Positions 33,950 through 45,909 of a DNA stretch of 64,000 nucleotides are shown in pieces; position 1 is the stretch's first letter, and each line of letters opens with the position of its first letter. Made by a program: the position numbers and the translations under genes. Under the pieces are notes generated by a model. The model saw only the letters and a program-made list of their open reading frames with translations, was not told the origin of the DNA and did no database searches. Source of the DNA: Adiantum capillus-veneris (Eukaryota > Streptophyta > Polypodiopsida > Polypodiales > Pteridaceae); NCBI GenBank assembly GCA_014529385.2, contig CM043952.1, positions 61,702,119 to 61,766,118 on the forward strand. Direction: 5' to 3'.

Positions 33950-34738
33950 GTCCAAACTTACATAGCAATGTTTCTATGTAGCGTGTTTGACACAATGCAA
34001 TACCACCATCACACTACTTAAATTGTATGCTCAAGTAATGATGCAAAAGCTCCAAGTCTGTCATCTTGAAAGAAGCATTCAAATCAGCCTTGAATTTACC
34101 AATGTGTGTCTCATTCTCAACTCATTTGGACCAGTAATCAACAAATCATCTACATATAGAACGATGATGAGAAGTACATCACCCTCATGCTTCACATACA
34201 AAGTGCTTGCTATTCGACTACTACAAAAGCCTCAAGCAATTAACCAATGAGTGTCAGCTTTCTCATACCACGCACAAGGAGACTGCTTCAACCCATACAA
34301 AGCTTTCTTATGTTTGCACACTTTATCTTCTTGTCCTTTCTTAACAAAATCTCAAGGCTGCATTACATAAACTTCGTCAAATATATCACCATTCAAGAGA
34401 GCAGTAACAATGTATGATTGATTTACATGCCATCCAAAGTGAGTTTTCAATGCAAATAAAAAATGAACAGTAGTCATACAAAAAGTGGAGGAAAAAGTAT
34501 CTTCATAATCTATGCCTTTCTATTGTGCGTAACCTTTTGCAACAAGTCGAGCCTTGTAGTGATCAATCTCACCATCCGGCTTACGTTTCAACTTGTAAAC
34601 CCACTTTGTACCAATGGCCTTTTTGCCAGGAGAAAAATCACATAAACTCCATGTATCATTTTCTATAAGCGTGTCATATTTTGATTGCATGGCAATCATT
34701 CAATTTTATGAATTCTATACTTCATCAAAAGAAAGAGG
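33950..34738 (-). pseudogene. Element H: Ty1/copia RT fragment
   Basis: On the minus strand, pieces of a copia RT are recognisable in broken frames: [47 protein letters not shown] and LYVDDLLITG (YVDD at plus 34147-34158). The fragment stops exactly where the LTR of element G begins, so G probably inserted into it. The other half was not found beyond G. Confidence 0.8.
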
Positions 34739-34940
34739 TGTTGGGGAAAAGGATTATGTGCTTTGCTCAACTACCCAGGCTATGGGCGCCTTCCCACTTC
34801 TGTACATTGATATAATTAGAGTGTATAGGGGGCCGCTCATACTCTTGGAGTCTCCCCACCCATATCTCTTTGTTCATGTGTGTCTTCTTCCTCACCGCAC
34901 CGCACCTGCGCACTCGCATGCTCTGCACAATGCATTACCA
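34739..34940 (+). repeat. 5' LTR of element G
   Basis: Runs from TGTTGGGGAAAAGG to GCATTACCA (202 bp) and is followed by a copia-type PBS. The upstream neighbour is copia fragment H. Confidence 0.6.
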
Positions 34941-34941
34941 T

Positions 34942-34953
34942 TGGTATTATAGC
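34942..34953 (+). other. Primer binding site of element G
   Basis: TGGTATTATAGC matches 10 of 12 bases of TGGTATCAGAGC, the initiator-tRNA-Met site used by copia elements. Confidence 0.65.
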
Positions 34954-36610
34954 AGGTGGGAGCTTGATAGTCATCATCGCAAGAGATTCACACGGATAGT
35001 CGTAGCATAGAGAGAGCCTTGGGAAAGGAGCTCAACCATGGAGGGAAATGCTTGAGAAACTTGAGCTTGGGATTGGATCTCGTAGCAAAGGAGGAGTAGG
35101 GCTGGGAGAGATTCAAGATTCAAGAAGCCTTTGGTGGTGATCTCTACAAGACTGGAATTTTGAAAGACTCCAACAATGCAACATAGAGAGCAAGGACAAC
35201 CTCACAAAATTAATGCAAAAGGTCAGTAAGCATGGCAACATAAAAATCAAATGAAGGTAATGCTATAGCAAATGAAGCAAGTGTTGGTGGCTTTTGGGTA
35301 ATAGCATTGGCCTTCTACTGTAATGCTAGAGAGAGGGAGAGGATGAGCAAGGACAGTAGAGTGTGAGCTTTTGGGTGTGTGCAAGCATCAAAACTAGGTG
35401 TGTGTTGCACGTGCACACACACACACACACACCCACACTCTTTGGGCAACACAATAGAGGAGAGAGCAATGGTTTTGTTAGCCGGTGGGAAGAGGCGGTG
35501 ATCATCGGTGTTTCTTCTTTGACATCAGCTCTAGTAGATGGGAGAGAAGAATGGAATCAGAGGCAATTTCTCTCCCTCTACTTCCGTGTTTGGCTAGCAT
35601 TCAATTGCTAGTATAGGTACATGTATGAGTGTATGCTCCTATATGTTCCTTGCAAATTCAGGTCCTACTTCCACAATAGGTGTTCATTGTTGTGACAACA
35701 AGTGCTTGTTTGCACACTTTGGTAGCTATTGAGAGCATATCAATCTATGTATGCATGATTGTGGTTTGCCAAAAATATAGGCAATTGGTAAGTTCTCTCG
35801 TCACAATTGCATGTAGGATCTTTGTGCTTGGTTTGGCAAACATTTGGTTGAGCATGTATCACTCCCATGTATGTGATTGTGGATATGCACATTGTTGGTT
35901 GAGCATAGCGCTCACAGGTATCGACGACAGGTTTTTTTTAAACACACACAGGTTTTGTCTATGTTATGTCATGGCATTGTGGTGCTCTGTGACACTTGAT
36001 TGGATGGCAGTTGCTTGAGACTAGTTTTATGGTTTATATGACATTGTGTTATCATATTTTGTTTGAAGTTCATCAACAATTCCGCACATGGTTTTGTCGT
36101 ATTTGTTGCCAGGTTTGTGACAAGTTCTATCGAGGTGCTTGAGCTTGGTTTTTGCTCATTTTTATAAATGGTCTTTTGTTTTCACTCTCATACAAATTTC
36201 ACACTTATGTGTTGGTGGCAGTGTGTTTTGACAGAGATTTTGTGCTTGATGTTGTTTATGCATTGGTGGAGATTTTCTCACAGTTTTGCATCTGTGTCAT
36301 ACTTTTTGGAGAGCTGGCATCTACTTTAGACAAGTAGTTTTGCCTTCAAGTTTTCTACTTTGGTCTCATGGCAGAGACATGTGATCATTTAGATTGTGAC
36401 CTCTCATGGATGAGTAGGTTTGACGGTTTAGACTTTGCATCACGGTGAGAGTATATGGTTCATACATTGACACCGTGAGGCTTGCATGGACCATTGATTG
36501 TTGATGCAGGTAGTCCTTATGGGATGTCTGACAATTAGTGGCAAGGTCTAGAGGAGATGGAATTATATACTATCCTTTTGCACCTTGCATAGTCAACATA
36601 TGCTCTTGTT

Positions 36611-37190
36611 ATGCACGAGCCCACTACGAGAGCATTGCGGTATAGATTACATGTCATGTATGATAGATGTAAGTCATCTACAACTTGTGTGAGACAAATG
36701 CATTTATGTCCATGCCGACAAGTTATGTGTTGGCATTGTGGTCATTTAGGGCATGTGAGACGACATTGTTTTCATTGTATGAGAAAACAGAAGAGACATG
36801 GTTATCTTCAAGATGCACTTGATGCTTTTACCTTAACAAATTTGGTGGTTGTAGGAGCAGATGCAGTGTCTGAGTACACAAGTGATAAGGATGTCACATT
36901 TGCTTCTTCTTTTCTCCTGATGTTCTCATGTCTATAGATTGTGCACTTCCTTTGCACTGGTTGCTAGATGTGGATGCTACGTTTCATGTCACTCCACACC
37001 GTGAGTGGTTTTGTAGCTATTCTAGAGAGATGTTTGGCAATGTACACTTGAATGATGGTTCAATGCATGAGATAGTTGGTGCGTGCTTCTTCCGGGTCTT
37101 TAATATTTTCATGTTCCATGATTGGATAGCTACATCTTCCATCATTGGGAGAGCAAAACTAACTCTGTTATATATGACCCCTAATTGGTC
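36611..37190 (+). pseudogene. Gag zinc knuckle and protease start (element G)
   Basis: The first frame (36611-36937) holds CWHCGHLGHVRRHC. The next (from 36928) holds HWLLDVDATFHVTPHREWF and GNVHLNDGSMHEIVG, the copia protease start. The catalytic triplet, normally DSG, reads DVD, so the Gly is lost. The earlier Gag region (35040-36600) is too degraded to annotate. Confidence 0.75.
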
Positions 37191-37746
37191 TCTGCATCCA
37201 TGGCCCCGGGAGAATCCAAAGTTCTTCAGGGTGAGCGGATTTTTGTTCTTGTAGCACGTCAAAGGAATTGTGAAGCGGGATGACATCAATTGCACCTTTT
37301 AGTTGGGCGGGGGTGTAGAGGTGCCTATCCTTTCAAGTCTCCATTAGCCTCCAATGATATGGATTCTTTGGCCATCGCCTTCACCCTTTTGGCCCTCTTC
37401 TATCGTGAAATTTTCATAGCTGACGTAGTTGTTAGTGTCAGAAGCTTACGTGTAGATACAAGAAAAACAAAAAAAAAACATTTGTGGAGGTGTTTGGGGA
37501 TTTGTAGTGTGGATCTCTCTCGGGGGGTCCACTATGTGTAAACTACCATATCACGTGCGTTGAAGACATGTTTGTAAAACCCCTTATCTGTGAATTTTGT
37601 TAAGAATATAATGTACCCTTTTCTTTTAAAACCTATAAGTTTTTTTCAAATTTGAAAAAATAATGCCCTTCTGTATATATATTTCTGTAAGTTTCAAGAA
37701 CTTTGAATACCCTTCTGTTGAACTCACGTGATAGGTTACATTTTTA

Positions 37747-38082
37747 TTAGGTGACCTCCCCGGGGGATCTCTGCACCTCTACAGTCTTCTCTTGCAATTT
37801 GGTGACTTCATTGTCACAAACCATAGTCTCTTTTTTGTCCCTTATTCTTGTCTCTTTGCAACTCTTTACTTGTTTCTCACCCTCTTCCTCTTCTATGTCC
37901 TTGACAGGGACATGCTTGACTTCTCCTAAACTAGAGGCCTGGGCTATAGGCTTGAAATTCACTTTAGTCCTCAAGGGGCAATCCTTGGCAAAGTTCCCAA
38001 ATTTGTTACACTCAAAGAATGCCCCAAAGTAAGTACCAAAATTGAGCAAAATAGTTACAACTCTAGATCCAACATTGATCAC
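37747..38082 (-). pseudogene. Degenerate zinc-knuckle ORF
   Basis: 111 codons with ECNKFGNFAKDCPL, a CCHC knuckle missing its first Cys and its His, then a Glu/Lys-rich tail. Probably a remnant of a transposon Gag or LINE ORF1; the family cannot be decided. Confidence 0.4.
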
Positions 38083-38100
38083 AATGATTTTGGTGGTGTC

Positions 38101-39230
38101 TTAGACACATTCCATTCTATAGAATCCTCATTAGAGGATCTTCCTAGACCCCTCTTGTTAGAACAAACAAGGGGGGGGCAGTTAGCTGGCAAGCATCGTT
38201 ATATTATCCCAAAGCCAACTAGGCAAGCTTGCAAACTTGACCCAGGTAGGATGAGTCCATTGAAGGGACTCCACCGAGTCAAACACTCGCTCCCTTGAGA
38301 AACCTTTGAGCATACTCCTCACCTCACTTGACAACAATTTCTTGCACTATCTAGATTTTTGCAAATCTTCTTATGCATGAGGCTAGGATCATAGTAGAGA
38401 AACACTTTGGGGCGGTGATTGTTTTTCGCACACGAGTGTGTATATGGATCAACCGAGTACATACAAAGTTGCCACATAATTATTTTAGCATGTTTAACAC
38501 ATTGGTTTATGCACATGATGCGTTTATGGTCACGTGCGTGCATAAAAAGTGCTTTTTGTTTCACGCCATAAAGGCGGTAGGAACACTGTTTTGGTCATAA
38601 ATCACAAACCGCTATGCATCACCCGAACCCTTTGTACCAGAGATAAAACACATCATTTAGAACATTTTCTCTCTTTGGTGTCATGTGAAAAACACGCACG
38701 AGCTAAGAGATATGGTCAAAAAACAGTTTGCTATCCACTACACTTAATCAAATTTTTTGACTCCAGGCTCCTTGGAGAACCACTTTATATATTCACCGGA
38801 TGGGAAAACCCACTTAACCAATTAAAAAGCTTGATGAAACTTGAGGATAAATTAATTTAGGTCTCCATTATCACTTCAAGAATGCGAGTTATTAATCGCT
38901 CTATAACCGGTTTTACCTACAGCGTAGGGGTGCTACCAAGGGGGTATACCATATGACGTGGTAAGTTGACCGAGATGTTTTTATATGTTGTATGGTTTGT
39001 TTTGATGAGTTTATTTCAATTATTAGATTTCCATAAACTTATGTGGGAGTATATGATTAAACATCCCGAACCGCATACTCAGAAATCAATAAAGTGGCTT
39101 TCTTTTGGGGTTGCCGTTTGTTGTATGAGTACTATATGGGTGAAGTGATGTGATAGAGTGATAGTCTATATTATGGAGTTAAACTTGTCACATTGGTTTG
39201 AGGCCAAATACTTTCAATTGCATGTTTTGC
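38101..39230. other. Unassigned DNA left of element D
   Basis: Several open frames (38373-38860) without family motifs. The target-site copy TTTGC at 39226-39230 borders element D. Confidence 0.5.
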
Positions 39231-39528
39231 TGTTAACCCTCGTGGCTCACGGACACCCTATCGCCTACGACGGACGCCGTATTATTTATTTAGTAGAGTC
39301 AGGCACCGGGCTTGTCGGTCCAATAGGAAAAGGGTAGAGTGATCGTCGATAAGAGGCGCACTCTAACTGGAACACGCAAGGGTTAGTTGGCTAAGCATGG
39401 GCGCCCAAATGTGAATGGGGCGAGCTCATATAAAAGTCACCTAAACCTAAAATTGACCTATTCTCTCAGTGTGCAATAGAAGAAGTGCTCTTGCCCTATC
39501 TCCATCCCCATCTCCATTGTGTGCTCAC

Positions 39529-39579
<51 letters not shown>

Positions 39580-39815
39580 CGTGCTTGAGGGTGTGTGTGA
39601 TCAAGCATTGCGACGGCACCTACGGCGGCGGGGCGGTTGAGCGCAGTACGGCGGCGGCTCCCTCTTCTTCGCGGCGACAAGCGCAGGGAGGTGAGTGACA
39701 CACCCCTGCTCTCTGTGAGCTTGCTAGGCCTGCTAGTTGTGTGCTTGCAGCCTTCGTGGCTCGCACACGGTGCTCGGCAAGTCCCTAGCTCCGACACGTG
39801 CGATAGACGCATACA
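39231..39815 (+). repeat. 5' LTR of element D
   Basis: 585 bp, TGTTAACCC...GCATACA. TATAAAAG at 39429-39436 is the likely promoter. A (GT)n run lies at about 39531-39572. By eye it differs from the 3' LTR by roughly 15-20 substitutions, by the GT-run region and by a 17-bp indel flanked by GGCGA. Confidence 0.95.
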
Positions 39816-39819
39816 TTTT

Positions 39820-39837
39820 TGGCACCGTTGCCGGGGA
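39820..39837 (+). other. Primer binding site of element D
   Basis: TGGCACCGTTGCCGGGGA matches 17 of 18 bases of the complement of plant tRNA-Asp 3' end. It follows the LTR after TTTT. Confidence 0.85.
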
Positions 39838-40790
39838 GTTGCCCTGCACCAAGCTTCGGGAAGCACTCTGTGCTGCCCCGTGGAGTCACTAAGCTTAAGT
39901 AGGAAGGAAGAAAGAGAAGCCTGGTGACTGTGTGCGCATATGTGGTGTAGATTTGCAAGAGTTTTGTGTTGTGGGTTAGTGTACAAAAGGTCTGTTTATT
40001 TGCACAGTCTATTGCAGTTCTGCTGTAGCTCACACAGTTCTGTTTGAGCTCACAGCAAGTTTGCACATTTCGATTTCTGCTTATAGTTCGGTTCAGCACA
40101 GTCAATTCAGTTCATTTTTGGTACATCTAGTTCAGTTTGTGTTCTGCACAGTCGGAACGGCTCAGATCTGGTTTGCACGATCCTGTTATCCGCACTTAGT
40201 TCAGTTCAGTGCGCAGCAGTTTCACGGCCCACAAATTGTTGAAAAAAAAGCAATTGTTGAAAAAAAAAAGTTTTTTGGGTGAGGTTTCATGCGCAAGGCT
40301 CTCTTGCGAGGGGAATATTTATTTCCACACAAAAATTAGTTGTAAGTTTGTCCCAAAAAGATAGATCTAGATCGTGAGCTTGAGCTTGGGCTTGGTCTTA
40401 TGATATAAGGTAAATGCTATTCACTATATATATAGGCTAGTGCTCAAGTAAAAGGAGAAAGCATGTGGGGGCAAAGCCTTCACCTTTCCCTCCACAAGTC
40501 ACCTTCAACTTTCTATTTAAGCCATGTGCCCAAGTAGAAACTAGGAGAAATTGAATGTTTTATGGACTTTGGGAGCTTCCGATAGTCAAACAGTGTTCTG
40601 TAAAGTGCACCTAGATCTCCTAAGCGATACGCTCGTTTCGAGCTATCACATGTCCCAATCCGTTTTTCGAACCTCCAAAAACATCAAAAACAAGAAAAAA
40701 TCAATTAGAAAACGGGGTGCAAAACACCCACAAAACAAAGCAAGTAACCTTTGAGGGTACTTGCCGACACTTGTAAGGCGCCCAAAGTAC
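39838..40790 (+). other. Leader of element D
   Basis: About 950 bp with no gene. From 40010 to 40210 it is rich in short repeats of CAGTTC, GTTCAGTT and GCACAGT. None of the palindromes of element C is present. Confidence 0.7.
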
Positions 40791-43286
40791 ATGTATCTAC
40801 GCTCTGGTCGTGTGCTAGAGTCCGAACAACTAGCTAGTACTTCGATTTACGGGGGTACTCACTATCCTTCCACGCTAGGGTCTACGCCCTCGGCAGGGAC
40901 CCAAGGTAGTGCAACCCAAGACCCAAATATAGCGGCTAGCGACTCTTCCTCTGACTACGATATTATGGAAGAGCATCTTACACAAAGCCCCGGGGGAACA
41001 AATGAAACCGTACCTAGCTGGGCCCAACAACCTGGAACTAGTGTTTTTAGCCGTTTGATGGAAACTTTTAGTAGAGCTACGCGCTCTGAACCTACTGCTA
41101 GTGAAGTAAACGAAGGGGGTGGGGAAGTAGAATCACCATTCACATCTCCTGTAGACCCCACACTCCCTCAGAGTGTCCACGTGGACATTCTACCTACCTC
41201 ATTTAATGAGGGCCCTACCGAGCTACCACCTTCCAAAGTCGCCTCTAAGGTAGCGGTGACTAAAAGTCAAAACACGGGAAGCAACATTGCATCCACCTCA
41301 CGACAACCCTCTAGTGCACCAAGTTTGGACGGGGTATTTCTCAATGAAAATTGGGAATATGACCTACACACGGAGACTTTGACCGACCTATACATGGGCT
41401 ACACATACCATGTGGGTTGGTTAGAAGTTGTACAATCCACATCTAGTGCCACTAGTCTAGAGGAACAACAGCACATGATCTGCAAGGTCATCCATAGCAT
41501 TATCCAGTCCGAGAAGCAAAATCGAGGAATGAACATACCTTCGACGGGTCCTATGCGATTCTTAGACACGGGCAAAGGGAAACAACCCACTCTATCACAA
41601 ATGGAGACTCCCCCAGTGAGTCCCATTGATCCCCCATATGTTGTTTCGCCAGGGGTCTCAATGCAATCTGAGCCCACAAGTGATAGCTTTACTTTTCCAA
41701 GTCTAGCTCATCTTTCCCTGTATGACACCACGGATACCATGCCTACCCCAATGATGGGCATGCCAAGAAACACATCATGGACCTCGTTTGTTAGTAAAGC
41801 ACCGCTACATGGAAGCTCAATGCCTGCAATAGTACCTACAAGTGCGTACCAATCGTATGCACCTGTGGGTCCACGTACTCATGTAGTCCCTACCCTTCCC
41901 ATTGTTTCAACTACCTATGCTCCACAACCACAATACACAAGTTCTTATTTCCATGGGACTATACCAGCTAGCATTAGCATGTCACATCCGACGTCTGCTA
42001 TGCCTAGGGCCACTCATATGAACTATGGACCACCACATTGCACAACATCGTACCCAACGTGGAACCCAAGGGCTTCTTATGTGCCAAGCCCAATGCCAAT
42101 ACCTACTCCACATGTAGTCTCTGGCCCGCCTTCACCCACGGTGCCTGCTCACTTAGGTGACTTGGCAACATTTGCTCAAGCTATTGGTCGATCTATTGTT
42201 GAGAATATGAGTAACACGCATGATCGAGAGCCTAGAAGTAAGGCAGTACAAATAGCCAAGCTCACACAAAAATTTAGTGGAGACGGGGATGTGAGAAAGC
42301 ATATCAAAGTGTTTGAACAAATATGCGATTCTCTAGGAGAACACAATGACCTACATAAGAGCAATGCTTTAAGCCTAACCTTAAGTGGAAAGGCTGGGGA
42401 TTGGTATAGAACCCTCAGGGTGGAAGAAAAAACGATTTACCCTACTCTTAGGAGACTGTTCTTAAAAGAATACATACGAGAGAGAGTGCTTTGGGGTGTA
42501 GCCTCTCAGCTCCAGAAAGCCCAACGAGAGGAAGGAGAGTCGGTGAGAGACTTTATAAGTCGCTTGAAGCATTTGAATTCTTGTTGTAATCCAAATGAGC
42601 GCTTCAACAATAACCAATTGCTTGATAGATTCATTAGGGGATTACGACATGAGGATATCTACAATGGCCTAGTCATTAGAGGTATCACCACTTGGGAAGC
42701 AGTCACCACCAATGCGATCCAATTGGAGGATAATTTAATGATTCAAGGAGAAAGAGTGTCTGTTGAGACTAAATCTATTAGCTCGCAAGCATCAGGGAAT
42801 CATCCAATGACCCTAAAGCCTATTGCTAAGGAGCCAAAGATATCTAAGATGACTTTAGCAGATCTCACCAAGGCTATTCAAGAGAGTCTTAGAGACAATC
42901 GTGCTCCGCAAAACACTCATATGTATCCAAGAAGGGAGCAACAATGGTGCTCAGTATGCTATGGACCGCATAGTACCAGTGAATGCCCTACTTTTAGAGT
43001 AAAATTCAATGGGAACTGCAATGCATGTGGGAGGTATGGTCATCAAGCTAAGGATTGCATAGTATTTAAGTGTGCGATGGCCAAAAGACCAACCTTAGCA
43101 TGGACAAACACACCTCGAGTGCCTACATTGATGCCGGCCCCACCTCTTGAACAAACATCACCAAAATGTTGTTCAAACAACACCCTTACCACCTCCAGTG
43201 CTAGGACCGCAACCACCACATCCGAAAATCACTTCTGTGAATCAAGTCGATTGCGAGTCATCTATTTCTTGTTTGGCAGGCTATGA
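40791..43286 (+). CDS. Gag (element D)
   Basis: Starts MYLRSGRVLE at the ATG at 40791. 831 codons. A Pro/Ser/Thr-rich N-terminal half precedes a capsid domain (about 493-650: KFSGDGDVRKHIKVF, GKAGDWYRTL, QLLDRFIRGL) and two knuckles, CSVCYGPHSTSEC (about 719) and CNACGRYGHQAKDC (about 742). The frame then leaves the coding track near 43160 (run of A), where the next ORF takes over in another frame with two more knuckles. Gag builds the particle and binds RNA. Confidence 0.9.
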   Translation: MYLRSGRVLESEQLASTSIYGGTHYPSTLGSTPSAGTQGSATQDPNIAASDSSSDYDIMEEHLTQSPGGTNETVPSWAQQPGTSVFSRLMETFSRATRSEPTASEVNEGGGEVESPFTSPVDPTLPQSVHVDILPTSFNEGPTELPPSKVASKVAVTKSQNTGSNIASTSRQPSSAPSLDGVFLNENWEYDLHTETLTDLYMGYTYHVGWLEVVQSTSSATSLEEQQHMICKVIHSIIQSEKQNRGMNIPSTGPMRFLDTGKGKQPTLSQMETPPVSPIDPPYVVSPGVSMQSEPTSDSFTFPSLAHLSLYDTTDTMPTPMMGMPRNTSWTSFVSKAPLHGSSMPAIVPTSAYQSYAPVGPRTHVVPTLPIVSTTYAPQPQYTSSYFHGTIPASISMSHPTSAMPRATHMNYGPPHCTTSYPTWNPRASYVPSPMPIPTPHVVSGPPSPTVPAHLGDLATFAQAIGRSIVENMSNTHDREPRSKAVQIAKLTQKFSGDGDVRKHIKVFEQICDSLGEHNDLHKSNALSLTLSGKAGDWYRTLRVEEKTIYPTLRRLFLKEYIRERVLWGVASQLQKAQREEGESVRDFISRLKHLNSCCNPNERFNNNQLLDRFIRGLRHEDIYNGLVIRGITTWEAVTTNAIQLEDNLMIQGERVSVETKSISSQASGNHPMTLKPIAKEPKISKMTLADLTKAIQESLRDNRAPQNTHMYPRREQQWCSVCYGPHSTSECPTFRVKFNGNCNACGRYGHQAKDCIVFKCAMAKRPTLAWTNTPRVPTLMPAPPLEQTSPKCCSNNTLTTSSARTATTTSENHFCESSRLRVIYFLFGRL

Positions 43287-45777
43287 GGAAGTTATAGATC
43301 CTAATATCGCCTATGGGATGGATGTGCTTGAAGAAAGTCCACAATACTACATGGAGGCCTATTGGGGACAAGTCAAACCTATATATCAAGTAGCTGCTCT
43401 TGCGGCAAGAGGCCAAAATATCAACTACACTGCTGAGAGACCACCTCTTCAATGCTATAAGTATGGAGGTCCATATCGCGTAGCCGAGTGTCCTATTAGG
43501 CTACAAAAGAATGCCACACTAATGCAAACCAATCAAGCGAGCACGTCTACAATGCCGATACTCATGTGTAATCGATGCGGCATAGATCATTTGATTTCCC
43601 AATGTCCAAATAATCCAAATGCACTGAAGATCACGCCATTAAACTTGATTGAAGTTGCCGAGGAGCCATCACCAAGTACACTCGTGGTACGAATAAACGT
43701 ACTCACACGATCGATGCTCCAAAAACAAAATTATATTCTTGAGGAAAGAGACACGGCATCAGTTGCCCAATCTCAGAAAAAGAAGAAAACACGAAGAAAG
43801 AGATCGCAAAAAGCAGCGAAGTCAGACCCCAGTTCAAAGACCAACATAGGGACTGGTGATGACGCCGTATATGTGAATGATGCTGAGGAAGATTCTGATT
43901 CACCTGAAACCATGGAGACCAAAACGACCACTAACATAGAAACCAACAAGGAAGATCTTCATGAGCCACAATGGCCAGGATCCAAAAAGAAGATAGGAAC
44001 TTACCCAATAGCTACAGAGGAGATTGAGCGAGTCAAGCAATTAAGTAGTTTGGTAGAAGATACCCAAAGGGATCTAGAACCAGCACCTAGGAAGATCCAG
44101 ATTACAGACACCGTGTTCCCTACGCAACAACAACCTCACCAAGTCCATAGACCCTTGGACATACCTAGTGTCATCCAAGAAGAAAGTGACTTAAAGTCAT
44201 GGAAAAGTGGGCGTACTCACTTCTTGATGGAAAGAATGTTTACAGAGGGACTGCCTGATCCTATCGAAGAAATGGAGATCCCATCTTCCCCACGTCAAGG
44301 GACTCAAGGCCAAAAGGTGCCATTAAACATTGCCAAATTGATGGGTTTCATGTCTTCAGAAGTTAGAACCACCATCATGTCCAAACTATATAAAGACCCC
44401 GAGCTAGTCTCAGCTCTTCGAGCCTTTCTCAATGGAGAACTGAAGTTTGGGCTACCACAATTTGCACAAATGGATGGAGCTGGGGAGATGCCAATAGAGG
44501 AGGAACACTTAGATCCACAACCCAACCTAGATGAGAACCTTGTTATAGAAATACTTGTTAACAAGTTGGGACAATACTTTGAGGGTGATGAATCCAATGC
44601 GACCATACCAATCACTACTAAGGGATTAACTGTGAAGGGAATCCTTGATGGTGGCGCTGGGGTTAGCATTGTGACTAAAAATTGCTGGGGAACTATGGGA
44701 AGACCTCACCTTGCGACCACAACCATAGTAGTGAAGATGGCCAATGGGTCTATTGTTAAACCTATTGGGATTCTAGAAGATCGCAACATCAAGGTCTTTG
44801 GACATAAAATGAGGATTACCTTCATTGTTATGGATATCTCCAAACACACTATGGCATCGGAGATGATCTTAGGACGTCCTTTCATGAGGGAAGCAAAAAT
44901 GGTACATGACTGGTCTAAAAACCATGTCTACTTGCAGTTCCAAGATTATGTCATTCGAGTGGATCTTGTGACAGGTCAAGCACATCCTCTAGGAAACAGG
45001 TTTATAATTGATCATAGATATGACACCACATTTCACTCGGCCCCATTGCAGTATTGTTACACGTGTAAAGCAGACACTGATGTTGGGGAAGATTCTCCTT
45101 ATATGGATGTACTACCTGGGATGACTGAGTCGGACAATGTGGATTGGGTCCACCTAGAAGCAACCATAAACACTTGGGGAAATAGAGGGACGTCCTGGGT
45201 AACACCTGATGGGGATGAAATACCACCACTTGTACCCTTAAACATGCTAGAAGCAATGCATATAGCTTCTGATGATCTACAAGATGAAAGTTTGACTGGC
45301 ATTGAAACCAGCAGCGCCTCACAAGACTATAGCCCACACGATTTGGGGTCAGAATCATCAGTTGAAATTGACTATGAGGACGAAGAATCTGAGTTAAATC
45401 TTAGTGCAAATGTGGGGACAAACCATTCAGGGCCCAGCGGTAACCTAGATGATAATCTATCCAAGGGAGCAGAAGACACAAGTAGTGATTCATCTAGTGA
45501 GTCTTCACTAGAAATCGATCGTAATCGAGAATTAAACAAGAAGAGTAAGAGATATAAGAGGCGACGGTATCGAGAAAATATACGTGCTAGAATAAATAAA
45601 AATAAATCTACCGCAGAATGGCTTAATTATATAGGGGCATGTGATGCTCATCGAAAGTTGGTAGATAACTGGGATGAATACCTTCAAAGCGTTATGTGGT
45701 GTAGTCCACAACCCATTGACATCGCACAACTAGAGGCTACAGAGAAGCCAAGGTTGAGCCGTACCGTAAGGAGATGA
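43147..45777 (+). CDS. Gag C-terminus and first retropepsin (element D)
   Basis: An open frame of 876 codons overlapping the Gag ORF by 140 bp. It holds knuckles CYKYGGPYRVAEC (first CxxC degenerate) and CNRCGIDHLISQC, a basic stretch (KKKKTRRKRSQK), then the protease at about 44560-44910 (GILDGGAGVSIVTK to MILGRPFMREAKMVHDW). The active-site triplet is DGG instead of DSG or DTG. A long acidic, serine-rich tail (SSESSLEID) follows. Since element C keeps all knuckles in one ORF, the frame change here is probably an indel, though programmed frameshifting cannot be excluded. Confidence 0.87.
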   Translation: MNKHHQNVVQTTPLPPPVLGPQPPHPKITSVNQVDCESSISCLAGYEEVIDPNIAYGMDVLEESPQYYMEAYWGQVKPIYQVAALAARGQNINYTAERPPLQCYKYGGPYRVAECPIRLQKNATLMQTNQASTSTMPILMCNRCGIDHLISQCPNNPNALKITPLNLIEVAEEPSPSTLVVRINVLTRSMLQKQNYILEERDTASVAQSQKKKKTRRKRSQKAAKSDPSSKTNIGTGDDAVYVNDAEEDSDSPETMETKTTTNIETNKEDLHEPQWPGSKKKIGTYPIATEEIERVKQLSSLVEDTQRDLEPAPRKIQITDTVFPTQQQPHQVHRPLDIPSVIQEESDLKSWKSGRTHFLMERMFTEGLPDPIEEMEIPSSPRQGTQGQKVPLNIAKLMGFMSSEVRTTIMSKLYKDPELVSALRAFLNGELKFGLPQFAQMDGAGEMPIEEEHLDPQPNLDENLVIEILVNKLGQYFEGDESNATIPITTKGLTVKGILDGGAGVSIVTKNCWGTMGRPHLATTTIVVKMANGSIVKPIGILEDRNIKVFGHKMRITFIVMDISKHTMASEMILGRPFMREAKMVHDWSKNHVYLQFQDYVIRVDLVTGQAHPLGNRFIIDHRYDTTFHSAPLQYCYTCKADTDVGEDSPYMDVLPGMTESDNVDWVHLEATINTWGNRGTSWVTPDGDEIPPLVPLNMLEAMHIASDDLQDESLTGIETSSASQDYSPHDLGSESSVEIDYEDEESELNLSANVGTNHSGPSGNLDDNLSKGAEDTSSDSSSESSLEIDRNRELNKKSKRYKRRRYRENIRARINKNKSTAEWLNYIGACDAHRKLVDNWDEYLQSVMWCSPQPIDIAQLEATEKPRLSRTVRR

Positions 45778-45909
45778 CAAAATTGAGAGTTAGCTCAATA
45801 ACAAAAGGAATCAAAAGTTAAATCACAGTCCACAGAACAACAGGACCCCATAGACTTACACCCTGCACCTGAACATTTCAAATCCTATACCACAGAGGAA
45901 TGTAAGGTT

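Larger units (their letters stand above)
34739..37195 (+). mobile_element. Element G: truncated Ty1/copia retrotransposon
   Basis: LTR, PBS, degraded Gag with a zinc knuckle and the first part of the protease occur in the right order, then the homology ends. No integrase, RT or 3' LTR is seen. A non-functional copy. Confidence 0.7.
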
